DNA of 64,000 nucleotides, from NCBI GenBank assembly GCA_001662425.1, contig BDDC01000168.1, positions 12,020-76,019 on the forward strand. The letters run 5' to 3'. The stretch comes from Chlamydomonas sphaeroides. Lineage: Eukaryota > Chlorophyta > Chlorophyceae > Chlamydomonadales > Chlamydomonadaceae. A program made the position numbers and the translations under genes. Below, piece after piece: positions 46,657-57,600 of the stretch (its first letter is position 1; every line of letters starts with the position of its first letter). The notes beneath the pieces were generated by a model. That model ran no database searches. It worked only from the letters and a program-made list of their open reading frames with translations, and was not told the origin of the DNA.

Positions 46657-47688
46657 CGCGGCATGTTGCGGGCAGTGCCAGTGCCAGGGCGGACGTGAAG
46701 CGCAAGGCCGTTTGCGCGCATAGGCGGGAACAGAGGAGCAGGAATTGAGAGCGCAGCGAGATCCAGCCAGGGCCACAGGCAGCGGCGCGGCATCGAGGGT
46801 GTTTCCGTCCTTCTGCCTCGATCCCCGCGCCGTTGGTTCGCGTGAGGCGGCGGCTGGTTGGCACCACTCCTGCCGATGGGGCGCTTGAGCTGGCGGCGGC
46901 GGCTGTTGCGCTGTGGTGTACTCTCTTGTGGCGTGTGGGTGTGGCGTGTGGTGTGCTTTTCGGTGAGCATCGTCCTGTGTGGGGCGGGGGTCCTGGGTGG
47001 CGCTGCCTTGTGGGAGACGCTTCGTGGGATGTGGACTGCCTTGATTGGGAGGTGCGTGGAAAGGTGATAGGGTGAGCCGCGGGTTCAGGTCAAGTCGTCT
47101 GAAGTCGACCGCGACCCTGCACGCGTCGTGCCGGCGTTGTCCGTGCGTGGCCTGCGGTGGCATTGGCAACAGATGCTGAAGTTTGCTGCGATGCCGTGGG
47201 GGTGTGGCGGGCGGGGAGCAGGTTAGATGCGCAACAGGCAGGTAGCTGGCAGTATGCCTTGCCTTGCCGGTCGCGGTGGGTTGGGTCGGGGCATGGGCCG
47301 AGGTACTCGTTGCGCGTGTGACACACATGCTACATGCTACCCATGACATCCTGCTCCATCGCTTCAGCGACCTCTGCTGCGCCACCAACCAGTCCGCCAC
47401 GGCCCGCACGATCAAAGCACTCCCTCATACAGGTACGCCGCCCTGTCCGCCAGCCGCCACTACGTACCTCGGCCGTTCCTCTCGTTCAACCAAACCCGGC
47501 GCGTAGGGGGCTTCGGCCCTCCTGATCGCCCTACCTCCTCAAATCACGGCGAGTCAAGCTCGCCGTACATCTATTTCTAATTCTATTTCAACCAAACAGC
47601 CACCTCTGCCTCGACGCGTCCAAAACTGTGGTGCTGTCCTCGCGGTCTGCCGGTCGCATCCGCCGCCCCTCTCTTGCCCCCCAGCGGC
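46657..47688. other. Convergent intergenic region
   Basis: The 3' ends of the channel gene (plus) and the CreA-like gene (minus) face each other here. Apart from the interspersed element at 47498-47589, no feature was recognised. Confidence 0.55.
47498..47589. repeat. Interspersed hairpin element, copy C
   Basis: About 92 bases homologous to copy A. Hairpin 1 has a TTCG loop closed by C-G (47506-47521). Hairpin 2 is a perfect 8-bp stem (47546-47553 with 47559-47566) around TCAAG. The same AT-rich tail follows. Confidence 0.8.
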
Positions 47689-49907
47689 TCACTGAGGGGT
47701 GGACGCCAGCACCGCCGCGCCCTGCGTCGCCACGGCGTCCGCGGGCACCGCCGCGGCCACGGGCGGCGCGGGGGCGGGCGGCGGCAGCGTGACGCTGCAC
47801 ATCGAGGTGCTGCGGGCGCGGGCATGTGTTTGGGGAGTGTTGGGTTGGGGAGGGGTGTTTTGGCGCGTGCGATGGGGCGTGGGGCAGTTGCGGTCGCGGT
47901 GGGACACAAACCGCTAGAGGTGGAAGCTGCTGGCCACAAGGCCACAAGGCTGATGCGCCTGAGCTGGGGCGGGCTGGGACGTGGCAGTGGCACACACGGC
48001 GGACGTGGCTGCGCCGGCTGTGCCGCCGCGGGCTCACCGGTAGCGGCCCGTTGACACGTTGCCCTCGTCCTGTGGCACGGGTGGGGCAGCGGCACAGATG
48101 TGTGCACCTCGCGTCATGAGCCCTGAGCCCCGAGCCCCGAGCCCCGAGCCCCGAGCCCCGAGCCCCGAGCCCTGAGCCCCAGCCCCCTCAGTCAAGGCCA
48201 CGGCCGCCGCGCCAGGCCGCACCACAACTCCCCGGCCGGGCCCTGCCTCCCGTGCTCCCTGCCTCCCGCCGCCCCACACCCACCGCGGCGGTGGACAGGC
48301 GCGTGCTGTAGGCCACGTACACCACGGTGCGGCGGTCGGCATCGTAGATGCGCCGCACGCGCAGCGTCTTGTTCTTGAAGATGTTGAGGCCCTTGCCCTC
48401 GGAGAACACCTCGTTGCCTTCGTAGCGGGCCAGCTTGGCGGCGTCGCGCAGCGCCACGGGGCCCGTCACGGCGCACGTGAGGCTGGACTCTGCGGGGCGG
48501 CGGCGAGTGTGGGGTGATGGGGTGATGGGGTGGTGGGGTGATGGGGTGGTGGGGTGGTGGGGTGATGGGTTGCAGCGGCACCAGCGCGGCGTGTGGGGCG
48601 GGGGTGGACGACACACGGCGTGGCGGCGTTTCGTGGCGGTGCTGCAGCAAGGCCCTGCCCCATGCCACGTGCGCCACGGCTTCCAAAGACTCACGCGACG
48701 GCTCGGAGAAGAAGTCCTGTGGGGTTGGGCATCGGAGGAGGGAGGGCACGACCCGACACGTCAGCACCTTTTGCTGGACAGGACAGCGGCGTCAACCCAG
48801 CGCTAGTGCTACACAGGTGGCGGCGGCGGCAGCGCCGTTGACGTGCTCCTGCCGCGGCAGCCCCTGGCTCGCACCTTCTTGAGCTTGTCTACCAGGTTGC
48901 GCTTGAAGTCGGAGAAGTAGATCGTCACGCCGGCAACTGGTCGGGGGCAGGTGGGGCGAAGCACGGCGCGAAACGAAGCAGGAACTGACGCAAGTGGGAG
49001 TTGGTGGGGTGGGTTAAGACGTGTTACGATCGGCGGGATTCAGGTGGGCGGGGGAGTGTGGGGAGCAGGGAACCAGGCACGTGCCGGGAGGCACCCCCGG
49101 GTCGGTACCGTGCGCTGGTCTGATGCGGTAGGCACCCCCCGCTACATCACAACGGCCGTGGAGCCTGGGCTGACTAGCAGCCATGGGCGCCAGCTGCGGC
49201 TGAATGGGCGGCCTTGGGCCGGAGCCCTGGGGTTGCTGGGGCAGGGCTGCCCCCAGCAGCCCCCGGGCGGACCCCAAAGCCCGCGACTGCGGGTGTTCGC
49301 CACCACCACGCCAAGAAGGTGGCCCCGGCCCCTGATGCGGCCTCACTCTCGGGGTCCTCCAGGGCCGTCACCTCAATGGTGTCCTTGAACAGGAGGCCGC
49401 TGCGGGTGTGGTAAGGCACGAGCAGGCGGGCGGCACGGCGCGGGCGGGAGCGTTGAACAGGTTGCGGGGTGGGGCCGGGTCCGTGCGGCGGTGTGGGCAC
49501 GCGCGTGTGAGGGCCGAGCGAGCGCCCGTTCCGAGCCGCACCTGGCCTCGAACTCCGACACCAGCCGGCCGCCGGCGTGCGCGGCTCCTGAGGTTGGTGG
49601 TTGAAGCATGTGGGAGTTGTGATGGGTTGAGGGGCCGTCGGATCTGCGGGGGAGCGCGCGTGGCGGCAGCGGCGCCCAGGCGCGGCGAGGCCGCAGTGGG
49701 CGGCAGGCGCCCGCAGGTGCCCGGCTCACCCGCAGCGTCGAACAGGATGCTCGCGCTCGCCACTCCCGCCAACACCGACGCCGCGATGCTAGCACCCTCC
49801 TGGCGTTGTGGCAGCGCAGCGCAGACGCGCGGCGTCGCGCGCGATGGGCCGGCTGTCGACCGGCGGGTTGCGCGCAGCTGCGCGCTGCGAGTGGTTGCGG
49901 CGAGCAT
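47689..49907 (-). CDS. CreA-family protein with plastid/thylakoid-lumen type leader
   Basis: Eight inferred exons: 49907-49730, 49587-49542, 49399-49347, 48936-48875, 48716-48695, 48489-48284, 48069-48038, 47809-47689; 239 aa. Family marks of the bacterial periplasmic CreA domain (PF05981): LLFKDTIEVTALEDPEIAGV, SSLTCAVTGPVAL, EVFSEGKGLNIFKNKTLRV and IYDADRRTVVYVAYSTRL, all in the family order. The N-terminus (MLAATTRSAQLRATRRS) is a chloroplast-type transit peptide. It is followed by a hydrophobic Ala-rich stretch ending AAGAAHAG, which resembles a bipartite lumen-targeting leader. The biochemical role of CreA proteins is unknown. The small exon 48069-48038 is required to reach the C-terminal strand TSMCSVTLP in frame. 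An upstream in-frame ATG at 49955 is possible, but the 49907 start gives the better transit peptide. Confidence 0.88.
48121..48182. repeat. (GAGCCCC)n minisatellite
   Basis: About eight 7-base units in the intron between exons 48284 and 48069 of the CreA-like gene, with one or two C-to-T variants at the edges. Confidence 0.92.
48511..48570. repeat. GGGGTGATG/GGGGTGGTG repeat
   Basis: Alternating GGGGTGATG and GGGGTGGTG units in the intron between exons 48695 and 48489. On the coding (minus) strand it is a C/A-rich tract near the acceptor. Confidence 0.88.
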
Positions 49908-50297
49908 GTTGACAAGTTTACGATACCGATTGTGTGTCGAGTATGCGCTCGGCATGCAGCTTTGCAACAACAAATGGCAAACTTGGCTTGCATGCAGAAC
50001 CTGACAGGTCAGCCCCTTGCAGAGCTGCGTGTACAGGTACTATCATATAATACTCACTACCTGACGCACTAGCTAGGAACACGTAACTCTAGGACGCTCG
50101 GCTTTCACGATTCTGCGCTGTCGCTCGAGGCTCTTGCTCCAAAACTGCGTTTACACACATCTTGCATGCGGTAGCGTGCCTAGTTTGTCTTTCGCCTGTG
50201 GTTAGAGCGCTGCCTCCACGCCGACGCGCCAGCCCAGCGACAGCGCTCATGACTCGAGAATCCTAGCGCGCTCTGGTGCTGTGCTAACAGCAGCTCC
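49908..50297. promoter_or_regulatory. Shared divergent promoter interval, CreA-like / RPC7-like
   Basis: The 390 bases between the two start codons must contain both core promoters. The part around 49900-50100 is AT-richer than its surroundings. No specific sites were assigned. Confidence 0.45.
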
Positions 50298-53037
50298 ATG
50301 AGCGGCCGCGGCGGCGGTCGCGGCGGAGGTCGCGGTGGCGGCCGCTTCGGCGGCCGAGGAGGCCCCATCGGCCCCGTCGCCCGGGACGACGATGGCACCG
50401 TGCTCAACACAGCCCCCGTGGGGCCCCCGCCCGTGTTCCCGGTGAGGACCGCGACCGCCGAGCACTGAAGGCTGGGGAGCCCGCGCCTCTGCCTGGTGCT
50501 GCCGGGGCGTGGGGACAGGCGCCCGGGCTCGAGCCGCACCCGAGCACAGCCAGCGAGGCGAGGCCCCGCTGGGCCCGCAGCGCGCTGGCGGCTGCAAGGA
50601 ATGCACCAAGGCCGGAGTGACCCAAACTGCAGTGTAAACCGCCGCTGTGTGGTGCTGCCGCGCTTGGCAGCCAGCACCCAGGGCACTGCATGAGCCGACC
50701 AACGGCATGTTGCGGGCTTTAGAGGGCCGCAAGCGCTGCGTGGCGGTCTAGCCCCGCGGCGTTCCGTGGCAGCGGCTGCTGGTAGTCGTGTACCCGCACC
50801 GCCAGCTCCCCCCCAGCTCCGCCATCCCCGGCCCCATGGCCCTTGGCGCGGCCTGCGGTCGGCGCGCCGTCAGCCCGGCGCTGCAGGCCACGCGCTGCCC
50901 GCCTCCCCACGCCCCCTTGCCCGGCCCCTTGCGCGGCCCTTTGCCCGCCAGGAGATTGAGCTGCCGGAGCACCCGGACATAGCGCCCAAGGACAAGATGC
51001 TGCTGGTGGGGTGGGGCCGCAGCGGGGGCTGGCGAGCGGGGTAGGGGCTGCTGCTGGGGTTCTGGGGGCCCGGGGGGCTGGGGCTCCGGGTACTGAAGCC
51101 CGCGACATGACGCACTGCAGCGAGGGGGCAGCTGAGGTTGGCTGGTCGGGAGGCGCGACTCCATGCGCCGATGCCCCGGCGCTCTCCCCTCTGCCGCCCG
51201 ACGCCCCGTGCCGCCTCCCCATCACGCTCCACCCCGCAGCTGCGGCGCTTCGACCTCACCTCGCGCTCCAAGGCCTCGCCCTACTGGCTGGAGCTGCCCA
51301 AGGCGCAGCAGGGTGGGACACTGGGACACGGCAGCGCAGGGGCGTACCTTGGGCTGGCCTTCCCCCGCGTGTTGACGAGGGGCGAACCCGCCGTCACTCC
51401 AGAGCCATTGCACGCCCTGCAGGCCCTGCACACACCCTCCGTCCGCCCATGACCACACAGTACCTGCCCCTCCCAATGGCAGACACGGGCGCCCTGGACG
51501 GCGGTTTCGACCCCTACAAGCCGCCCGCGGTGGGTGTCACGGGGCCCACCAGCGCGGGCGCGGGCCCTTCGTCCGGCGCCACGGCAGCGCCCGCCAGCTC
51601 CTCGAGTGGCGTCGGCACCAAGCGCTCGCGGCCGCCGCTGTCCAGCGTGATGACGCTGCTGGCGGACTACTTCCCGGACGAGCTGTACAGCAGCAAGGAG
51701 ATGCGGTACGGCAGTACGTGGGGCGGTAGAGGTGCCGTACAGTAGTAGCGAAAAGTATGCGCGATTGCAGGGGAAGCGCCCGTGGGGCAGGCGTGGCGGC
51801 GGACGGCTGTCGTACACGGCGCGGGCGCGGCACGGCTGTGGCCTGGGGCCCAGGGGCCGGGGGCACACGCGGCCCTGCGCGGGGTGCGCTGCGGGGGCGG
51901 GCCACCTGGCGCCGCAGCGGGGCCCCGAGGGGGTTGGGGGCCGTGGTAGCGCAGCGCTCATCCTGCTGCCGCCCCGCTCCTCCTCGCGACCCCGCCTCCC
52001 CCGCAGCGCGTCTCGGCTGCAGACGCTGCGAGGCCAGGACGCCTACTTCCGGGCGCAGAACAAGCTGGGGGACGACGGAGCAGGTGCGCGGCGGCGTGTG
52101 TGTGTTGGGCGGGCGGCTGGGCAGGCGGGTGCCACGCGGGGCGGCAGGGCCGGGCGGGGCGCAGAGAGCGGCCGGGCCACGCGGCGGTCGTGGTCGTGGT
52201 CGAGGCGGGGGCTGCTGCTCGGCGTGGGCGTGTGCTCTGGTCGGGCCTCGGGCGCGCGCCTGGAGCCGGCGCAGCAGCCCGCAGCATGCCGGCGGGAGGC
52301 TGCGCTGTGGCGTCGAGGGGGAGGGCGCAGCGGGGCAGTTTGGTGGATGTGGGATGAGGGGATGAGGGATGAAGGATGCTGTCGCGGTCGTGCCACCCCG
52401 CCCGTGTTGGTGCCCACGTGGCGCGTGCGCATCTCTTACGCAGGCCTTCGGCGGCTGGAGCAGCTGGCGCGGATGGAGGGGCAGGCGGACGAGGGCGGCG
52501 GCGCGCCGGGCGGCAAGGCCGGCAAGGGCGACGCGGAGGAGGAGGAGGCTGCCGAGGAGGAGCAGCCGCACGACACGGACGAGGAGGAGGACATGGAGGA
52601 CGACGACTACTACCAGGTGAGGGTCGCACACAAGATGGGGCCAGCGCTGCGCAGGCGGCGTGTTGCCTAGTGGCTGTGCGGCGCTGCCGATGTTGGATGA
52701 CGCGAGGATGACACGAGGTTGCGCTTGGCGGCCTGCAGCGGCTGCGGAGTCCTGCCTGCGCCCTACTTACGTACTTGCTGATACCCACCGGGTGTGCCAC
52801 TGCCTTGGGCGCCCCCGCTGGGGTCCCAGCCTCACCCGCTCCCGCTCTGCTCCCCATGCTCCCCATGCTGCCCATGCTCCCCCTGCTCCGCCCTCCCCAC
52901 CCAGCAACACCCTCCTGCGCCCTAAACCCCCTCTCCCCCGTGCCCCTGTTCCCGCCCTCCCCCAGGGCGAGCAATTCGACGACGATGACGGCTACGGGGA
53001 CGGCGACGAGGGCGGCGACGAGGGCCCCGTGTACTAG
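50298..53037 (+). CDS. RNA polymerase III subunit RPC7/Rpc31-like
   Basis: Seven inferred exons: 50298-50441, 50952-51005, 51240-51312, 51483-51705, 52007-52083, 52444-52616, 52966-53037; 271 aa. The N-terminus is an RGG-rich tract (SGRGGGRGGGRGGGRFGGRG) leading to PPPVFP. A central segment reads IELPEHPDIAPKDKMLL, then LRRFDLTSRSKASPYWLEL. LSSVMTLLADYFPDELYSS matches the conserved part of Rpc31/POLR3G. A long Asp/Glu C-terminus ends GDEGGDEGPVY, as in other members. The family belongs to the Pol III heterotrimer that recruits the enzyme to tRNA and 5S promoters; location is nuclear. The Gly/Ala/Ser linker between residues about 105 and 140 is alga-like low complexity. The call rests on domain order and acidic tail more than on long identity. 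Confidence 0.8.
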
Positions 53038-54604
53038 GTGCTGTGGCGCCTCCACACGGAGGGGCCGGGCGTGGGTTTATGGAGCGGGCTGGGAAGGGCA
53101 GGTAGCGCAGCGGCGTGCGCAGTGGAGCAGGCTGCGGTGGGGTGGCCAACCGTGTCCGGGGAGGGGCAGGCATCGGCGGCCGCACGGCTCCGGCCGCTGC
53201 GTCTGGTTGCGCTTGTGAGCTTGTGAGCTTGTGAGCAGGCAGGGCGCGTGGGCGTGCATGGCGGCGGGGCGCGCCCTCCCACGTCGGCCGGCTGGGAGGG
53301 ACCTGCACGAAGAAGCCGCACTCGGAAGCAGCGGGCAGGAGCGCCGCAGAGCCGGGCGCGGTGGGCGGACGCGCGGGTGCGGCCCCCGCGAGCTGCGCAG
53401 CCCGGCATGGGAGCAGCGGAGCCCGGCATGTTGGGCCGTCACTGGGGCCCGGGCCGGCATAGGAGCAGCGGAGCCGCCGTAGCGGGTGGGGCGCCGCGAC
53501 GGCGCTAGGCGGCGGCTAGGTGCTGCGGCCCTGGGCCGTGGCTGCTCGTGGACGTGGGCCTGGGCCTGGGCCTGGGCCTGGGCCTGGGCCTGGGCCTGGG
53601 CCTGGGCCTGGGCCTGGGCCTGGGGTGTGCGCAAGGGACAAGTGGTTAGCCTGGCACTGGCGGTGGTGTGGCGCTGCTGGTGGTGTGGGGTGCGAGCGCG
53701 TGCATGTGCGCAGGCCCGGGCGCGCCCAGCGCCTGTGCGTGGTCTGCGAGCGGCGGGGAGGTGGGCTGCACGCCTCGGGTGTGGGCTTTGCTGGACCTGA
53801 CCTGGACCGGCGCCGGGCGCCGGGGGCGATGGCGATGACGGGCCCTGCACCTGCGGTGGGCGCGGGCGGGCATACCTTCGCACGCCGCAACGCTTACGGC
53901 CCGGATGTAGGCTAGCTTCTTCTGAGCCGCAACGCTGCAGCGAATGCGGGAATGGAGCAGCCGTCAGCGGAGTCGGCGGCCAAAGTGCCTGCCCGTCTCG
54001 GCAGGAGCAAAAAAACACCTCTGGGGTTGAGGGCACTCGTGGCCGATCGGCTCTTGCAAGCCACGGCCTATCGGTCGTGGAGGCCGCTGGCGGGCAGAGC
54101 CGTGGCGTGAGCACCCCACCGGCCGCCGCGCATACCGGGGCCGGCGGCGTCAACAGCCAGCTGGCTGCGGGGCAGGGGTCGATGGCCTCCTCAGCCATCG
54201 AGGATCGAGTCCGCACCCAGCCATCTACAGCCTCCACACTCCAGCGCTCAAGCATCACCCGGTCAGTCCTCATCGTCCACAGACCCAGGCCACGGCAGCA
54301 GCAGACCTGCGGGTTGCGGCCCGCTCCCACGGCGACCCGCCGTGCAGACCAAGATGTAGCCCCTGCTGGAGCCGCCGTGCTTCACAGCACGCTCAGACAC
54401 GCCTGCACGTCACCGCCCTCCGCTCGCCCCCACTGCTGCACCCCCACGACTACACCATGGCCGCCGCGGAGCTCGAACCGGCGCAGGCCGCTCGACAACT
54501 TATGGTAACTGGGCGGGAGGCTATCAGCTTTGGGCCCGGGCTTACGCTCGGAGGTTCGCAACTAGTTCGTTACTCCCATGGTAAGTACCCACCGCTGCCC
54601 GGGC
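53038..54604. other. Convergent intergenic region, no supported gene
   Basis: 3' flanks of the RPC7-like gene (plus) and LRR gene (minus). Short open frames, including one with an ATG at 54457, lack recognisable content or convincing splice partners. Contains a GAGCTTGT triplication at 53213-53236 and the hexamer array below. Confidence 0.5.
53556..53624. repeat. (GGGCCT)n hexanucleotide array
   Basis: Eleven or so perfect GGGCCT units. The strand carries runs of three Gs at 6-base spacing, compatible with G-quadruplex formation. Confidence 0.95.
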
Positions 54605-57600
54605 CTACGCCAGATTCCCCGGCGGCCCCTCCTCCTGCCGCGACACGCTCCGCCGCAGCCAGCTGCCGTCCGCCGCCCGCACCGCCCGCCGATCGCCGTT
54701 GCAGTGCGTCACGGCGCGCAGGCGGGGACAGGCGGCCGTGAGGCGGGCCAGGTTGCCGTCGGGCAGCTGCGGGGCAAGGCGGGAGGAAGGGCAGGAGGGA
54801 GGGCAGGAAAGGTGCAGCACAGTGGCAGCCAGGCGGTCACACAGGGGCTACGTGTTGTTGCCTGCTCAGTCTGCAGCCTCGCACCCTGTACGGCAGGTTG
54901 TGCCGTACTAGGTACTGCAGGTGGGGTGCGGTGCCGTACCTCGCGCATCCAGGAAACCGTCAGCTCCTCCAGCTGCGGCAGCGGCGGGAAGCCCCACCGC
55001 CGGCCGCACGGCGCCGCGCCCTCGCCCTCGGACCGCGCTCCCGCCCCCGCGCCGCGCGCTCCTCCACCTCCTCCGCCTCCCACGATGTCCCAGTTGAGCG
55101 ACAGGTGGGAGAGGTGGCACAGCGGCGGCAGCAGGCGCTGCAGCAGCTGCCGCTCCACTTCGGCTTCCAACGCCGAGGACAGCTCGTTGGTGGACTGCGG
55201 GCGGGGCAGGGACGGGGCCAGGGAGCGAGGGGGCCAGTGAAGGGACAGCGGCAACAGTGGCTTTAACGGCAGCATCCGGTGTTGGAGGACTGCGGGCGCG
55301 GCAGGGCGGGCAGGGGTGCGGCCAGCGAGTGCCCGGAGGCGCCCCTCCAGTGCGCCCCTGCATGGCGTTCCCAAAGAATGGGGCATGAAGGGGATCCCCA
55401 CGCAGGCACACAACGAGACTTTGCAGCTACGCCACATGTCGGTGGCTCGGTGGCTCGGTGGCTCGGTGGCCCAGCTTAGGGACCTCAGCAGCAGGCGGTA
55501 GCAGGCGAGGCGGACCTCATGCCGGCCGGCGACAGCGGGTACGCACCGTGCTGGTCGCGAGCAGCAGCCGCCGCGCCGCCTCCTCCTCCTCCTCGCTTCC
55601 GCTTCCGCTCGCCTCGTCGCCGCCCTCGCCGTCCTCGCCGCCCTCGCCGCCGCTGCCGCTGCCGCTCTCGCCGCTGCCGGCACCTCCATCGCCGCGGGCG
55701 CCGCCGCGTTGCGGCGCCGGCAGCGGCCCCGCGCCCGCCGCCGCCGCTGCCCGGCCCATGGCGGCGCTCCTAGCCAGGGCGGCGGCTATGGCTGCGGGGC
55801 TGCCTGGGGCCTCGTGCAGGTGGTACAGCTCGGGCAGGCCGAACCAGGCCGTCAGCGTCAGGTGGCGCAGCGAGGATGGCAGCTGCGGGGCGGGAGCAGT
55901 GGGGGTAGGCCAGGCAGCGCAGGGGCGTCGGGGCTGCGGCGTGGTGGTCGGGTTGCGGTGTGATGCAAGCTGCAGGCGCAGGCGCAAGCTGGAGGCAGGG
56001 GCCGCGTGCCGGGCGGCACACGTGCTCCCCAAGTGCGACGAGCGTCGCCGTACAGCGTGTACGGCAGTCCCAGCCTGGCGTACAGTTTACCGTACTGTAC
56101 CCGTACGCACCTCGATGTACCGCACGTCCACGTACTCCACGTCATCCACCAGCAGCCTCGTGAGCCCCATGGCCGCGCCCAGCGCCAGTCTGTCCCAGCC
56201 TAGCAGCCCCATGCTGAGCCGCAGCTCCGCCAGGCGCGGCAGCTCGCCCGAGCGCAGCACCAGCGTGCCCGTCTCTGCGGGGCAGGCAAGTGCAGCGGCA
56301 GGAAGGGAGCGCAGGCGGGCGGAGAGGAGGCGCGTGATGCGGGCGGCAAGGCCACTGGCGTGCACCCGGCACCGCGCGCTGAATGGCGCGTGGCTGGTGC
56401 CGGGGAGGGCAGGTCCCCAGGGGGGTGCTGCGCTGCTCTGGAGCGCCGCCCGCCCGCCCGCTGGCGCGCCTGACTGCCACCGAATGCAGTGCGGGCCGCC
56501 CGCCGGGTCCCCTGAGGGCGGCCTGGCAGGCGCGCCCCGGCTGGCCGCGGCCCCGACCTCCCCCGCCGCCCCCGCAGGTGCTCACGCTCGTCCTCCGCGT
56601 CGTCGTCCTCCTCTCCCCGGCCAAAGCTGTCGCCGCCGAACGCCAGCCGCGTGAGCAGCGGCAGCGCCGGGAACAGGTCCGACACGTCCTGTGGTGGGCG
56701 GGGGCGGAGGGGAGCAGCAGCAGGAGCCAAGCGGTTGGGCGGGCCGGGGGCCGGCAGGCGCTCGGCGAGCAGCGACAGCGGAGCGGACGACTGCCGTGGC
56801 GGGGAGGGCGTCGGGCAGGCCACACCCAGCTCGTGCCCGCCCGGAGCACTGCACGAGGAGCATGTTGCAGCCTTCGCAGTGTGCGGTAGTGAGTGCGTCG
56901 GCTGGCGGACTCGCGAGGCGTGCTGTCGAGAGCCGACACTGCCTTCGGCCCCTTGTACGGCCGCACCTGGGGCAGCACTCCGTACAGAGTGAGCGACACC
57001 AGCGGCGGCGCGCGGAAGCCCGGCGGCGGCCCCACCAGCGCGGCCGCGTCCAGCCCCGGGTGGGCCGCCGCCGGCGTGGCGGGCGCCGCCGGCGACTCGG
57101 CGGCGGCGCTGCGGCCCGCCGCGCCGTCGTCGCCGCCGGCCAGCCGGCTACGCTGCGGCGTGTGCTGCCCCGGGGTGGAGGCGGCGGCGGTGGCGGCGGC
57201 CACCCGCACCGCCGGCAGGTCTGACTTGGGCAGGGAGGAGGCGCCGGAGGCGGTGGCGGAGGCGGAGGGCGTGTGGCTGTTGTAGTGCGCCAGGTTGGCG
57301 GCCAGGGCCGAGGCGGTGGCGGCCTGCGAGGGAGCGACAGGGGGGCCAGGGCACGGCGGCGAGCCGCGGGTTGGTCGGGCAACGGCGGGGACGGAGGCGA
57401 GCAAGCCATCAAGACCTGCGGACGCCGCCCCACCCCAGCTGCGAGGCCCACGCCGCCCTGCTGGACCCACTGCGCGCACCGCCATGGCCGAGGAGCTCGG
57501 GTGCATCGCCGGCGTGTGCCCCCCGCGCGCCGTGCCCCAGCCGGCGCTCCCCGCCGCGGCCTCGTCCCCGCTGCTGCTGCTGCTGCCGCCGCGGCGCCTG

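Noticed and set aside
48188..48694. Read-through ending of the CreA-like protein at 48188
   Set aside because: The frame stays open past exon 48489-48284, but splicing through the 32-nt exon 48069-48038 restores the family's C-terminal strand TSMCSVTLP, so the read-through is taken as intron.
52444..53037. Nucleoplasmin or histone-chaperone identity suggested by the acidic C-terminus
   Set aside because: The central SPYWLEL and ADYFPDELYSS segments and the N-terminal PPPVFP fit Rpc31/RPC7 better than any acidic chaperone.
54457..54741. Possible new plus-strand gene starting with ATG at 54457 (good ACCATGG context)
   Set aside because: No recognisable domain, no downstream exon with a matching frame, and it overlaps the LRR gene's last exon on the other strand.
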